A DNA stretch of 64,000 nucleotides from Gemmatimonadota bacterium. Lineage in GTDB: Bacteria; Gemmatimonadota; Gemmatimonadetes; Gemmatimonadales; GWC2-71-9. The notes beneath the pieces are model-generated. The model had not been told where the DNA came from, did not search any database, and saw nothing but the letters and a program-made list of their open reading frames with translations. Every line of letters starts with the position of its first letter. The first letter of the stretch is position 1. The position numbers were made by a program, and so were the translations under genes. The stretch spans positions 1,202,160 to 1,266,159 of the forward strand of contig PNAE01000007.1 in NCBI GenBank assembly GCA_003169895.1, read 5' to 3'. Below are positions 25,923 through 36,415 of this stretch, piece after piece.

Positions 25923-26236
25923 CGTTCGCTCCTGTTCATGGATCGTCTTCGACGCTCGGAAGGGAGACGAGGAACGGCTAGGTAGCGCACACACAGGAAC
26001 TTACGGCTCGCTTCATTCAGTGACATCGCGTACGGTGCAGGGCGGACGTCCCCGAACTCTACTACCTGCAACCGCATCGCTGGGCGGCGGCGGCTCCAGT
26101 GCCATTCGCGGAGCGCCGAGGTGGGTGTGGTCCGCACTGGGCTGTGCAGGCCGCGCACGACCGACTTGTCGGAACCGGATGCGGAGGTCGGTGGGGGTAG
26201 CGCTGCCGGGCGGTTCGCAGTCCATTTCCTGGTTAG
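25923..26236. other. non-coding gap with one repeat copy
   Basis: No convincing gene. It contains the third copy of the 27-base repeat (26101) and the start region of the DUF4112 gene. Confidence 0.45.
26101..26127. repeat. dispersed 27-base repeat, copy 3
   Basis: GCCATTCGCGGAGCG followed by CCGAGGTGGGTG, sharing ATTCGCGGAGCGCCGAGG with the copy at 25046 and diverging at both ends. Upstream CGGCTCC is also shared with the region before copy 1. Confidence 0.55.
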
Positions 26237-26737
26237 GTGGCAGCCACAACCCGCGAGGGTTTTCCAATCGCAAGGGACAATCGGCTCGAGCAGCTCCATC
26301 GCTTCGCCTTTTGGCTGGACGAGGGCATTCGGCTTCCGGGGACCCGCCTGCGGGTAGGGCTGGATCCGATGATCGGCTTGGTGCCTTGCTTCGGCGACGC
26401 GGCCGGAGCAGTCCTGGCCGCTGTGATTTTGGCGGAGGCTGTGCGTCGTGGGGTCTCGCGGTTCACGCTGGGCCGGATCGCCTACAATATTGTGCTCGAT
26501 GCGCTACTCGGTGCGGTACCGCTGGTCGGCGACGCCTTTGATTTCGTGTGGAAAGCGAATCTCCGAAACGTTGCCCTGATCGAACGGCATGTAGCCGTCC
26601 CCGGGAAAGCGCGCAAGGCAGATCGTCTCTTTGTAGTCGTGTTGAGCGGCTCGCTCGTCTTCCTCTGCGGAGCCCTCATGGTCGTCGGCGTAGTTCTCAC
26701 AGCCTGGTTGTTTCGGGCCATAGCGGCACATCGGTAA
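26237..26737 (+). CDS. DUF4112-family membrane protein
   Basis: 166 residues from a GTG. The signature is clear: LDEGIRLPGTRLRVGLDPMI, GLVPCFGDAAGAVLAAVILAEA, NIVLDALLGAVPLVGDAFDFVWKAN. Three to four membrane helices, the last near the C-terminus (VVVLSGSLVFLCGALMVVGVV). Function of the family is not established. Confidence 0.88.
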   Translation: MAATTREGFPIARDNRLEQLHRFAFWLDEGIRLPGTRLRVGLDPMIGLVPCFGDAAGAVLAAVILAEAVRRGVSRFTLGRIAYNIVLDALLGAVPLVGDAFDFVWKANLRNVALIERHVAVPGKARKADRLFVVVLSGSLVFLCGALMVVGVVLTAWLFRAIAAHR

Positions 26738-27007
26738 TGGCACTCCCGAGCCCGGCAGAAGAGGGTCAAGACTCTGGGCACGTCACGTAATGCGACCACA
26801 TGGATTGTCCATCCTTTACGTCGTCGTCGGCCGCCATGCCGTCTACGGAGCTTATGTTCCGGCATCCATTGGTCACTCTTCCGCACTACGTTAAGATGGT
26901 GCCTCCAAGACGAATCCGGAAAGTTTGGCGATGATCTGTCTCCCGGACGTGGAGGGCTACGCCACCTCTCCGCAACAAGGGGTCAACTCCAGCGCCGGTT
27001 AACCAGT

Positions 27008-27420
27008 ATGCGAACCCGAACTCGTCTCTTGCTGATCGTTTCGTTGGAACTCGTGGTTGGATCCACTGCGTGCACGTCCACGTCGCCGGACCAACCTGGG
27101 GTTTGGGGCTCAGATCAGGCCAGCCTGACGATCGCGGATAGCACCGCAACCTTCACATCCTCGCTTCCGGAGGCTGTTACGGCTTCTACGGAGAAGTCGA
27201 TCAGCGGATCCCCGTCGGGGCGTTCGCTCTCCCCGGTACCTACACGCAGTTGATTGGAGCTTACCCGGGAAAGGTTCAGTACGCCGCGCAGTACTCCGGT
27301 ACGATCGCAGGCCACCAGATGTCGCTTACCATCACAGTGCCCGCCCTCTAACGAGCCTTTGGTCCATATACTCTTGCCTCTGGGGTGACCGAGGGATGGC
27401 CGGCGTGTGCGTACCCGTAA
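27008..27420 (+). pseudogene. decayed second copy of the 9434 lipoprotein gene
   Basis: The start (MRTRTRLLLIVSLELVVGST, then AC) and the downstream DNA track the intact gene at 9434-9847 closely. A one-base deletion (ACCGTTCAC in the intact copy, ACCTTCAC here, near 27151) shifts the frame. A CAA-to-TAA change near 27349 adds a stop in the original frame. The copy also lacks the GGAGG found before the intact gene. Homology runs from about 27005 to 27438. Confidence 0.82.
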
Positions 27421-27584
27421 GAAGCAGCTGTGGCGGAATTCGCCGCCGTACTCGCGGAGCTGTGCGGCGAGGGCACGCATGCCGAGTAACGGGGCATAAG
27501 GACATTCGCCAAGGATCTCGACCCTATTGCGCCGTCGCATGTACTACAATGGTCGATGTTCTACGCCCTTGCTCCCCAACCAAG

Positions 27585-27666
27585 TGCGAACGCCGGGACT
27601 TGAACCCGGATGGGTTTCCCCGCAGGCTCCTAAGACCTGTGCGTATACCAATTCCGCCACGTTCGC
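27585..27666 (-). tRNA. tRNA-Leu (anticodon UAG)
   Basis: An 82-base gene. The 5' acceptor GCGAACG pairs with 3' CGTTCGC. The anticodon arm CAGGT-CTTAGGA-GCCTG gives anticodon TAG, and a long variable arm plus T arm CCGGG-TTCAAGT-CCCGG mark a class II tRNA-Leu. CCA is not encoded. Confidence 0.93.
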
Positions 27667-27875
27667 GCGCAGCCGTAAGTTACGGAATCGGCAACGTCCT
27701 GTCATCCGGAGCCGTGGGCCACGAGCCCCGAACGGTAGATTCGGCGAGTCAGCCCGAGGCGCCATGCCGAGTGTCCCGCCCGGGGCTCATGGCTCATGGC
27801 TCATGCCTCATGGCTCAGGCCCACCCTCCCACTATCTTTTCTCCGGACTCGAACCACTTTCCCGGACCTACGATC

Positions 27876-28214
27876 ATGCGCGCACGAATGCTCACAGCCA
27901 CGGCCGCCATCGCCTCGATACTGGTGCTCGCCGCCTGCGGTGACGCTCGACTCGGCAAGCTCAGCCTGGGCATCTCCAAGGATTCCGCTACCGCCATCAT
28001 GGGCGAGCCGCCGCAGAGCGAAAGCGGTTATCTCACGGCAGGGAAGCTCTGGAACGTGGAGTTCTATTCGCGCACAAGCGCCGGCCCCAAGGACTCGATT
28101 CCCTGGGGCAAGATGAGCCCGATCATTCTGATCAACGGCAAGGTCGTCGGCTGGGGCTGGCATTGGTGGCGTGGTGAAGCGGCCAAGCAGCACATCCCGA
28201 TGCCGGAGAAGTGA
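27876..28214 (+). CDS. lipoprotein, SmpA/BamE-like small domain
   Basis: 112 residues from ATG 27876. Lipoprotein signal ending LVLAAC (Cys about residue 20). The mature part begins LGKLSLGISKDSATAIMGEP, the helix pattern seen at the start of SmpA/OmlA-type folds (G-x-T/S-x-x-x-V/I-x-x-x-L/M-G-x-P), followed by a short beta region with many Trp residues (VVGWGWHWWRGE). A specific role cannot be assigned. It converges on the htrA-like gene. Confidence 0.72.
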   Translation: MRARMLTATAAIASILVLAACGDARLGKLSLGISKDSATAIMGEPPQSESGYLTAGKLWNVEFYSRTSAGPKDSIPWGKMSPIILINGKVVGWGWHWWRGEAAKQHIPMPEK

Positions 28215-28236
28215 CTCCGGGTGACACCGCCGCGAC

Positions 28237-29856
28237 TTAGCGCAGGTGGAGCCGCTCGATCCGCGACGTCACCTTGTGATCGCGGCTGCCGCTCACGATA
28301 TCCAACGTGACCACGCCGTGCACCGCGGTGTTGAGTGCATTCTTGAGGTCTTCGTCGGTCCGCACCGGCTTGCCTTCCACCGAGACGATCACGTCCGGCG
28401 GACATTGCGCCGATTCGTCCGCCGGGCAGAAGTACTTCGTTGACGCGGGCGAGCCGTCGATCACGCTGCGCACCAGCAGTCCACGGGTATTCGCCGGCAG
28501 CCCGATTTCACTCGCGGTAGCCGCGGTGAGCGGCTCGGTCACCAGCCCGAGGGCGTTCTTGCTGGTGTTCGCGGTGCTGTTGTCCGGCGCCGCACGCCCC
28601 GGTGCTGCGGCGTCGCCCACCTCGACCGGCTGGCCGACGCTCGCGAGCTTGACCGAGTAGGTGTGTTTGCCGTCCTTGCGCACCACGTCAACCTTGACCA
28701 CGTCGCCCGGACGGCGGAACCCCACGATCTGCTGCAGCTGTGAGGTGTACGTGACCGGCTGGCCATCGATCGCCACGATCACGTCACCAGAGTCGAGCCC
28801 GGCGGCCCTGGCCGGCGAAGACTCGTTCGCGAAGCTGGTCACCAGGACGCCGCCGATGGCGGTGAGGCCGAGATAGTCGGCGTCTTCACGAGTGGCGGTT
28901 TGAACGAGGATGCCGAGACCCGCCCGCTCCACCCGGCCGCGGGACACCAACTGATCCATCACCTTCCGGGCCAGGTCGATCGGCACCGCAAACGCATAGC
29001 CGGTGTAGTAGCCCGTCGTCGACGCGATCGCCGCGTTGATGCCGATCACCTCACCGCGGACGTTCACCAGCGGCCCGCCCGAGTTGCCGCGGTTGATCAC
29101 CGCGTCGGTCTGGATGTAGTCCTGGATCGTCTTGCCACCGTCGTTGTCGCCGAGATCGAGCTGCGAGCGTCCCTTCGCGCTGACGATGCCCTGGGTGACG
29201 GTGAAGGTCAGGTCGCCGCCAAGCGGATTGCCGATGGCCAGCACCCATTCGCCAACGCGGGCCGCGTCGGACGAGCCGAGCGCCGCCGGCGTGAGCCCGT
29301 GGGCATCGATCTTGAGCACGCCGATGTCGGTGTCCTTGTCCGTGCCGACGATCCGCGCGGTGTATTCATGACCATCGAGCAGCCGGACCGTGACCTTGCT
29401 CGAGCCATCGATGACGTGGTTGTTGGTGAGGATGTACCCGTCGCTCGACACGATGAAGCCCGAGCCACTGCTGTGCTCGAGCTGCTGAGGCTCGTTCTGG
29501 CGCTGGCGGCGAGGCTGCGCTTGCCCGTGCGGAATCAGTTGCTGGAAGCCCGGCGGCAACTGACCGAAGATCTGTACGCCCTGGTCGGTGGCGCTGCCGG
29601 GACGTTCTGACTGGATATAGACCACCGAAGGCCGCACGGCTTCGACGATCGCGGCATACGCGTCGCTCAGGTCGGCAAGCGGGCGGGCCGACGGAATCCG
29701 TGGCGCGTCGACCTTGATGATCGGCGTGTGCGCGGCGCGTTCCTGCGCGAACCCTGGCCGCGGGAAATCAAGCAGCCCGGCAAAGAAGAGGCCGAGCACA
29801 AAGGCCAGCGCCACGAGGGCGCCGAATTTGACCCAATTGAGCGAGCGGATCGACAT
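28237..29856 (-). CDS. HtrA/DegP-type serine protease with two PDZ domains
   Basis: 539 residues. One N-terminal membrane/signal segment (FGALVALAFVLGLFFAGLL). The trypsin-like domain shows the triad: His in TNNHVIDG, Asp in DTDIGVLKID and Ser in RGNSGGPLVN. The first PDZ begins near GLGILVQTATRE (about residue 315) and a second near the C-terminus (DVIVSVEGKPVRTDEDLKNAL). A Q/R-rich insert with GQAQPRRQRQNEPQQ lies before the protease domain. Acts in periplasmic protein quality control. It is downstream of dnaK on the same strand, but a large hairpin separates them. Confidence 0.95.
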   Translation of the reverse strand: MSIRSLNWVKFGALVALAFVLGLFFAGLLDFPRPGFAQERAAHTPIIKVDAPRIPSARPLADLSDAYAAIVEAVRPSVVYIQSERPGSATDQGVQIFGQLPPGFQQLIPHGQAQPRRQRQNEPQQLEHSSGSGFIVSSDGYILTNNHVIDGSSKVTVRLLDGHEYTARIVGTDKDTDIGVLKIDAHGLTPAALGSSDAARVGEWVLAIGNPLGGDLTFTVTQGIVSAKGRSQLDLGDNDGGKTIQDYIQTDAVINRGNSGGPLVNVRGEVIGINAAIASTTGYYTGYAFAVPIDLARKVMDQLVSRGRVERAGLGILVQTATREDADYLGLTAIGGVLVTSFANESSPARAAGLDSGDVIVAIDGQPVTYTSQLQQIVGFRRPGDVVKVDVVRKDGKHTYSVKLASVGQPVEVGDAAAPGRAAPDNSTANTSKNALGLVTEPLTAATASEIGLPANTRGLLVRSVIDGSPASTKYFCPADESAQCPPDVIVSVEGKPVRTDEDLKNALNTAVHGVVTLDIVSGSRDHKVTSRIERLHLR

Positions 29857-29973
29857 GGTTTTTTGTTCCGGTGAAACGGGTTCTGATTGTTGTAAGCGGC
29901 GGCGAACCTCTGCCCCGCTGAACTGACTTCAATTATACGTGGATGCCTGGCGAATCGTTCCGGTCGCGCCGGA

Positions 29974-30042
29974 GGTCATCCCGAGCCAGAGGCGAGGGAT
30001 CGGCCCGTTACGACACGATCCCTCGCTTCGCTCGGGATGACC
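29974..30042. repeat. large palindrome (GGTCATCCCGAG type) between dnaK and the htrA-like gene
   Basis: GGTCATCCCGAG, then GGCGAGGGATCG, pairs with CGATCCCTCGC and CTCGGGATGACC across a loop of about 12 bases, giving a long, slightly imperfect hairpin. The GTCATCCCGAGCGAAGCGAGGGATC type of palindrome is dispersed in many bacterial genomes. Here it sits 18 bases past the dnaK stop and could stop transcription from dnaK. Confidence 0.7.
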
Positions 30043-30059
30043 CTCCTGCCGACTGGTTT

Positions 30060-32445
<2,386 letters not shown>

Positions 32446-32449
<4 letters not shown>

Positions 32450-32868
32450 GGTTCTGGGATGCGTCGGCGATCGTGCCGCTGCTCGTTCAGGAGCGGCTAT
32501 CGGCGCGGGCCGACGAGCTACTCGCCGAAGACCACGCGATCGTGACATGGTGGGGTACGATGATCGAGTGCCATTCCGGACTGGCCCGAGTCCACCGGGA
32601 TGGCTATCTCGACGTGAACGGTGCGCAGGCGGCGGCGGCGCGGCTGCGCCGGCTCGCATCGAGCTGGATCGAAGTTCCGGCGGTGGCACCGGTGCGCGAA
32701 CAGGCGGTGCGCTTGCTCCGGATTCATCCGCTGCGCGCGGGTGATGCGGTGCAGCTTGCCGCGGCGATCGTCGCCGCGGAGTTTCGCACCGACGCACTGG
32801 AGTTCGTGACTTTTGATTCGAGGCAGGCGGCGGCAGCCGACCTCGAGGGCTTTCGGGTCACCGGCTGA
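32446..32868 (+). CDS. PIN-domain toxin (VapC family)
   Basis: 140 residues. Acidic PIN residues are in place: Asp in MRFWDASAIVP, Glu in TMIECHSG, Asp in RAGDAVQLAAA and Asp in FVTFDSRQ. These chelate Mg2+ for RNA cleavage. Coupled by 4-base overlap to the Phd-like antitoxin, a common mixed pairing (Phd antitoxin with PIN toxin). Confidence 0.92.
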
Positions 32869-32978
32869 GCGCGGCGAGGCTGGCGAGCATCGTGCGCTCG
32901 AAAGTGGCGTCGGACCGGCTGCAGGATCAGCAGGATCTGGTGGTGCTGCGGGAGATGATGCGGAAGGGCGAGCCGTGA
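32869..32978 (+). pseudogene. C-terminal remnant, possibly of a nucleotidyltransferase-type protein
   Basis: After the toxin stop an open frame reads RLASIVRSKVASDRLQDQQD and then LVVLREMMRKGEP before TGA at 32976. This resembles the tail (R-S-K-x-A-S-x-R-x-x-D-x-x-D-L) of small nucleotidyltransferases often paired with toxins. No start or body remains. The assignment rests on a short motif. Confidence 0.35.
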
Positions 32979-33014
32979 ACTGATCGTCGACAGGCAATCG
33001 GGAAAGCGCGTCCG

Positions 33015-33368
33015 TCATCGCTTCGCAACCTTCGTGTTCGCCGCGCCCAGTCGACGGTCGAGCGTCCAGAGTGGCACTTCTGAAAGCGCCGCCGCTGCCA
33101 GCAAGTGCACATCGATCCATCCCAGGCCCGCTCCTTCCAGATGATGTGCGTTGAGGAAGTGCATCGCCTCGGTGTGGGATAGGGTTGGCACGGCTGGCAG
33201 GCCATCGAGCATGGAGAGGATCTGGCGGCGCGCTCGCATCCTGCCGCACGCCAGCTCGCCGACAACAAACGGATGGGTGACGACCTCGCCGCGCTCAAGC
33301 AACGCGACGAGCGCCGCACTGCTGCGACGAAAATGGTCGACCCATACCGACGTGTCGACGAGGATCAC
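33015..33368 (-). CDS. VapC-type PIN-domain toxin
   Basis: 117 residues from a GTG at 33368: VILVDTSVWVDHFRR (Asp5), VGELACGRM (Glu), GWIDVHLLAAA (Asp) and LWTLDRRL (Asp) give the PIN active site of an RNase toxin. The GTG overlaps the stop of vapB (GTGA), typical of vapBC. Longer frames upstream are inside vapB. Confidence 0.92.
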   Translation of the reverse strand: MILVDTSVWVDHFRRSSAALVALLERGEVVTHPFVVGELACGRMRARRQILSMLDGLPAVPTLSHTEAMHFLNAHHLEGAGLGWIDVHLLAAAALSEVPLWTLDRRLGAANTKVAKR

Positions 33369-33571
33369 GCGACCCTGCGCGGCACACTTCGCCGCCGTGG
33401 CGTGACGCGAAGTTGTGGCTCGGTGCCGCCCAATCGCGCGAGGCGGCGCGCCTGTTCCCGCGCGATCAGCGCTTCGAGTCCGGCGCGGACCAGTGCGGTT
33501 TTTTCGCCGATGCTGGTCAGCCGTTCCGCCTCGGCGAGGAGGTCGTCGTCGATGTTGAGGGTAGTTTTCAT
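33365..33571 (-). CDS. VapB-type ribbon-helix-helix antitoxin
   Basis: 68 residues from ATG 33571: MKTTLNIDDDLLAEAERLTS is a ribbon-helix-helix start, followed by a basic linker and a short C-terminus. Overlaps vapC by 4 bases. The upstream strand carries TACATA-TTGG-TACATA at about 33569-33586, a likely autoregulatory operator. An in-frame ATG at 33580 is possible. Confidence 0.9.
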   Translation of the reverse strand: MKTTLNIDDDLLAEAERLTSIGEKTALVRAGLEALIAREQARRLARLGGTEPQLRVTPRRRSVPRRVA

Positions 33572-33621
33572 ATGTACCAATATGTATGAATCGTACAGAT
33601 AAGAGCAACACAGCGTGGGGG

Positions 33622-33774
33622 GGGCAGGTCCTCGCGCAGCACCTTGATGGCGACCTGGCGCTCGTGCTTGAGGTCTACGGCGAGATACACCGTCGCCATG
33701 CCGCCAGCCCCGAGTTCGCGCTCGATCCGGTAGCGGTCGGCCAAGGCGGCAACCAGGAGCGGGGCAACGGTCAT
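33622..33774 (-). pseudogene. truncated Ser/Thr protein kinase (N-terminal end only)
   Basis: The frame from ATG 33774 reads ALADRYRIERELGAGGMATV and YLAVDLKHERQVAIKVLRED, the Gly-rich loop and catalytic-Lys strand of a PknB-like kinase, nearly identical in pattern to the kinases at 57-64 kb. After about 51 codons similarity stops and the frame ends beside vapB. No catalytic loop remains, so it is a remnant, perhaps cut by arrival of the toxin-antitoxin locus. Confidence 0.8.
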
Positions 33775-33866
33775 GGCACGATCCGGATCAAGTCCACGAT
33801 GTGCGCCGTATATTCATCGACTCAATTCACTAACGATCCCGTGACCCTCAGCGGCGGAGCCGCCCC

Positions 33867-36128
33867 ATGCGTCGAGTTCGCGTCCTGCTTGGCATCGCCT
33901 TCCTGCTGCCACTGGTCACCATCCAGGCCCAGGTTCCCGCAGCAGCCATCGAGATGCTGCGCCGGATTTTCGCCTCACGCGATTTCAGCGGCGACGGCTT
34001 CGGTCCCGCGCGCTGGATCGAGAACGGAACGGCCTACACCGCCGTGGAGCGATCGCCGACCCGGCGCGGCGGCGTCGACATCGTGCGCTATGTCACCGCC
34101 ACCGGAGACCGCGGCGTCTACGTCGCGGCCGAGCAACTGGTGCCACCCGGCGACAGCCAGCCGCTGGCGTTCGACGATTACGCCTGGTCGGCCGACGGCA
34201 AGCAACTGCTGCTGTTCACCAATACCGAGCGCGTGTGGCGCCAGAACACTCGCGGCGACTACTGGGTATTGAATCGATCCACCGGTGCGCTGCGGAAGCT
34301 CGGCGGCCCGGACGCGCCCCCGTCGTCGCTGATGTACGCGAAGTTCTCGCCCCAGGGCGACCGCGTCGCCTACGTCCGCCAAGGCGACATGTACGTCGAA
34401 CGGCTCGCCGACGGCAAGGTCACCCGGCTCACTACCGGCGCCGACTCACTGCACGTGAACGGAATGACCGACTGGGTGTACGAGGAGGAGTTCGATCTCC
34501 GCGACGGCTTCCGGTGGTCGCCAGACGGTGCGAAGATCGCCTACTGGCACTTCGACATGACCGGCGTGCGCACCTTCCTGCTGATCAACGACACCGATTC
34601 GCTCTATCCGTACACGATCCCGATCCAGTATCCCAAGGCTGGCACCGTGAACTCGGCGGTGACGGCCGGGGTGGTGAGCGCCGGCGGGGGGCCCACCACC
34701 TGGCTACGCGTCGGTGGCGATCCGCGGGACGATTACTTGCCGCGCATGCAGTGGACCGGGGCGAGCGAACTGCTGGTGCAGCAGATGAACCGGCTGCAGA
34801 ACACCGATCGCTTGCTGCTCGCCGACGCGACAACCGGCAACACGCACCCTGTCATGGTGGAACAGGACAGCGCATGGATTGACGCGTCCGCGGCTGAGGT
34901 CACCTGGCTCGATCACAACCAGAGATTCCTCTGGCTGAGCGAGCGCGACGGCTGGCGCCACGTCTTCCAGGTGGCCCGCGATGGCCGCACCCGGATCGTC
35001 ACGCCGGGCGCATTCGACGTGCAATCCGTTGTTGCCGTTGATGAAACTGGTGGATGGCTCTACTACACGGCGTCCCCGGACAACGCGACCCAGAACTACC
35101 TGTTTCGCCGCCGGCTCGATGGCACAGGCGCCGCGGAGCGGCTCTCACCGGCGAGCATGCCGGGGACCCATCAATACGACGTCTCACCCGACGCACACTG
35201 GGCGATCCATCGTTATTCGAGCGCCAATACTCCACCGAGCATCGATCTTGTCGCACTTCCATCCCATCAGATTGCGCGGACGTTCGTCACCAATGACACG
35301 CTCAGGTCACGCGTGACCGCGCTGGGGTCGCGCCCGACCGAGTTCTTCAAGGTGGCACTGCACGACGGCGCCACGCTCGACGGGTGGATGATTCGTCCCC
35401 GCGATTTCGACTCCACGCGAACGTATCCGCTACTGATGTATGTCTACGGCGAGCCGGCCGGCCAGACCGTGGTCGATACGTGGAGTGGTGGCACCGGGCT
35501 CTGGTTCCACATGCTCGCCGACCTGGGCTATGTCGTCGCGAGTGTCGACAATCGCGGCACGCCGGCACCCAAGGGACGCGCCTGGCGCAAGGTCGTCTAT
35601 GGCCAGATCGGCGTGCTCTCAAGCGCCGAGCAGGCGGATGCAGTCCGCGTCCTCACTGCCACGCGGCCATATCTCGACGCATCGCGGGTCGCGATCTGGG
35701 GATGGAGCGGCGGCGGGTCGAGCACCCTGCAGGCGATGTTCCGGTATCCCGACGTCTATCAGGTGGGGATGAGTGTTGCACCGGTCCCTGACGAGCGACT
35801 GTATGACACGATCTACCAGGAACGCTACATGGGCCTGCCGACGACGAACGCGGCCGGCTACGACTCGGCATCGGCGATCAATCAGGCGGTGGGGTTGCGT
35901 GGTCATCTGCTCCTGGTGCACGGATCGGGTGATGACAACGTGCACTTTCAGGGATCGCAGCGCATGCTCAACAAGTTGATCGAGCTTGGCAAGTCGGTGG
36001 ACTTCATGGAGTATCCCAACCGGAGTCACTGCATTTGCGAGGGGCGCGGGACGACGCTGCATGTGTACTCGTTGCTGACGCGATACTTGCTGGAGCACCT
36101 GCCGGCGGGGCCGCACAGCCATAATTAG
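33867..36128 (+). CDS. S9-family serine peptidase (dipeptidyl-peptidase IV-like)
   Basis: 753 residues with signal peptide (VLLGIAFLLPLVTIQAQ). The N-terminal part (about 40-490) is a beta-propeller (WSPDGAKIAYWHFD, YLPRMQW). A DPP-IV-type motif VYEEEFDLRDGFRWSPDG contains the Glu pair that binds the substrate N-terminus. The C-terminal alpha/beta hydrolase has nucleophile Ser614 in GWSGGGSS, Asp in HGSGDDNVH and His in NRSHCICEG. Exported peptidase for dipeptides with penultimate Pro or small residues. Confidence 0.94.
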   Translation: MRRVRVLLGIAFLLPLVTIQAQVPAAAIEMLRRIFASRDFSGDGFGPARWIENGTAYTAVERSPTRRGGVDIVRYVTATGDRGVYVAAEQLVPPGDSQPLAFDDYAWSADGKQLLLFTNTERVWRQNTRGDYWVLNRSTGALRKLGGPDAPPSSLMYAKFSPQGDRVAYVRQGDMYVERLADGKVTRLTTGADSLHVNGMTDWVYEEEFDLRDGFRWSPDGAKIAYWHFDMTGVRTFLLINDTDSLYPYTIPIQYPKAGTVNSAVTAGVVSAGGGPTTWLRVGGDPRDDYLPRMQWTGASELLVQQMNRLQNTDRLLLADATTGNTHPVMVEQDSAWIDASAAEVTWLDHNQRFLWLSERDGWRHVFQVARDGRTRIVTPGAFDVQSVVAVDETGGWLYYTASPDNATQNYLFRRRLDGTGAAERLSPASMPGTHQYDVSPDAHWAIHRYSSANTPPSIDLVALPSHQIARTFVTNDTLRSRVTALGSRPTEFFKVALHDGATLDGWMIRPRDFDSTRTYPLLMYVYGEPAGQTVVDTWSGGTGLWFHMLADLGYVVASVDNRGTPAPKGRAWRKVVYGQIGVLSSAEQADAVRVLTATRPYLDASRVAIWGWSGGGSSTLQAMFRYPDVYQVGMSVAPVPDERLYDTIYQERYMGLPTTNAAGYDSASAINQAVGLRGHLLLVHGSGDDNVHFQGSQRMLNKLIELGKSVDFMEYPNRSHCICEGRGTTLHVYSLLTRYLLEHLPAGPHSHN

Positions 36129-36177
36129 CCTGCCGGAGTTTTTCGATACACGGCGATGTCGTTGGGACGAGCTGCGG

Positions 36178-36267
36178 GCGCGCCACCCGTCGGATCCAAT
36201 CCCGCGCGTCGCTGGCGCAGTGTCGCCGAGATGCCAGCGCGCCAACCGTCGGATCCAATTCCGCGCG
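36178..36267. repeat. two 31-base direct repeats, 59 bases apart
   Basis: GCGCGCCACCCGTCGGATCC (36178) and GCGCGCCAACCGTCGGATCC (36237), each followed by AATCCCGCGCG or AATTCCGCGCG: 2 differences in 31. They lie between the S9 peptidase and the fucosidase, in DNA with no gene. Confidence 0.7.
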
Positions 36268-36322
36268 CCCGCGTGTCGCTCGCACCTGCGGCAACTGCGC
36301 CGCAGGCTGACTCGCGGCTCGC

Positions 36323-36343
36323 CGCTGGCACTGCGTGCCAGCG
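36323..36343. terminator. 9-bp hairpin between convergent genes
   Basis: CGCTGGCAC-TGC-GTGCCAGCG is a perfect stem-loop. The S9 gene ends at 36128 and the fucosidase (opposite strand) at 36416, so it could serve both as a terminator. No T tract. Confidence 0.45.
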
Positions 36344-36415
36344 TTCGGGGGCGCGCTCCCTATGGATCCGCCTCTGGCGCCCCGGCATCTCGGCCCATGT
36401 CTCGCCTTGCGTCTG

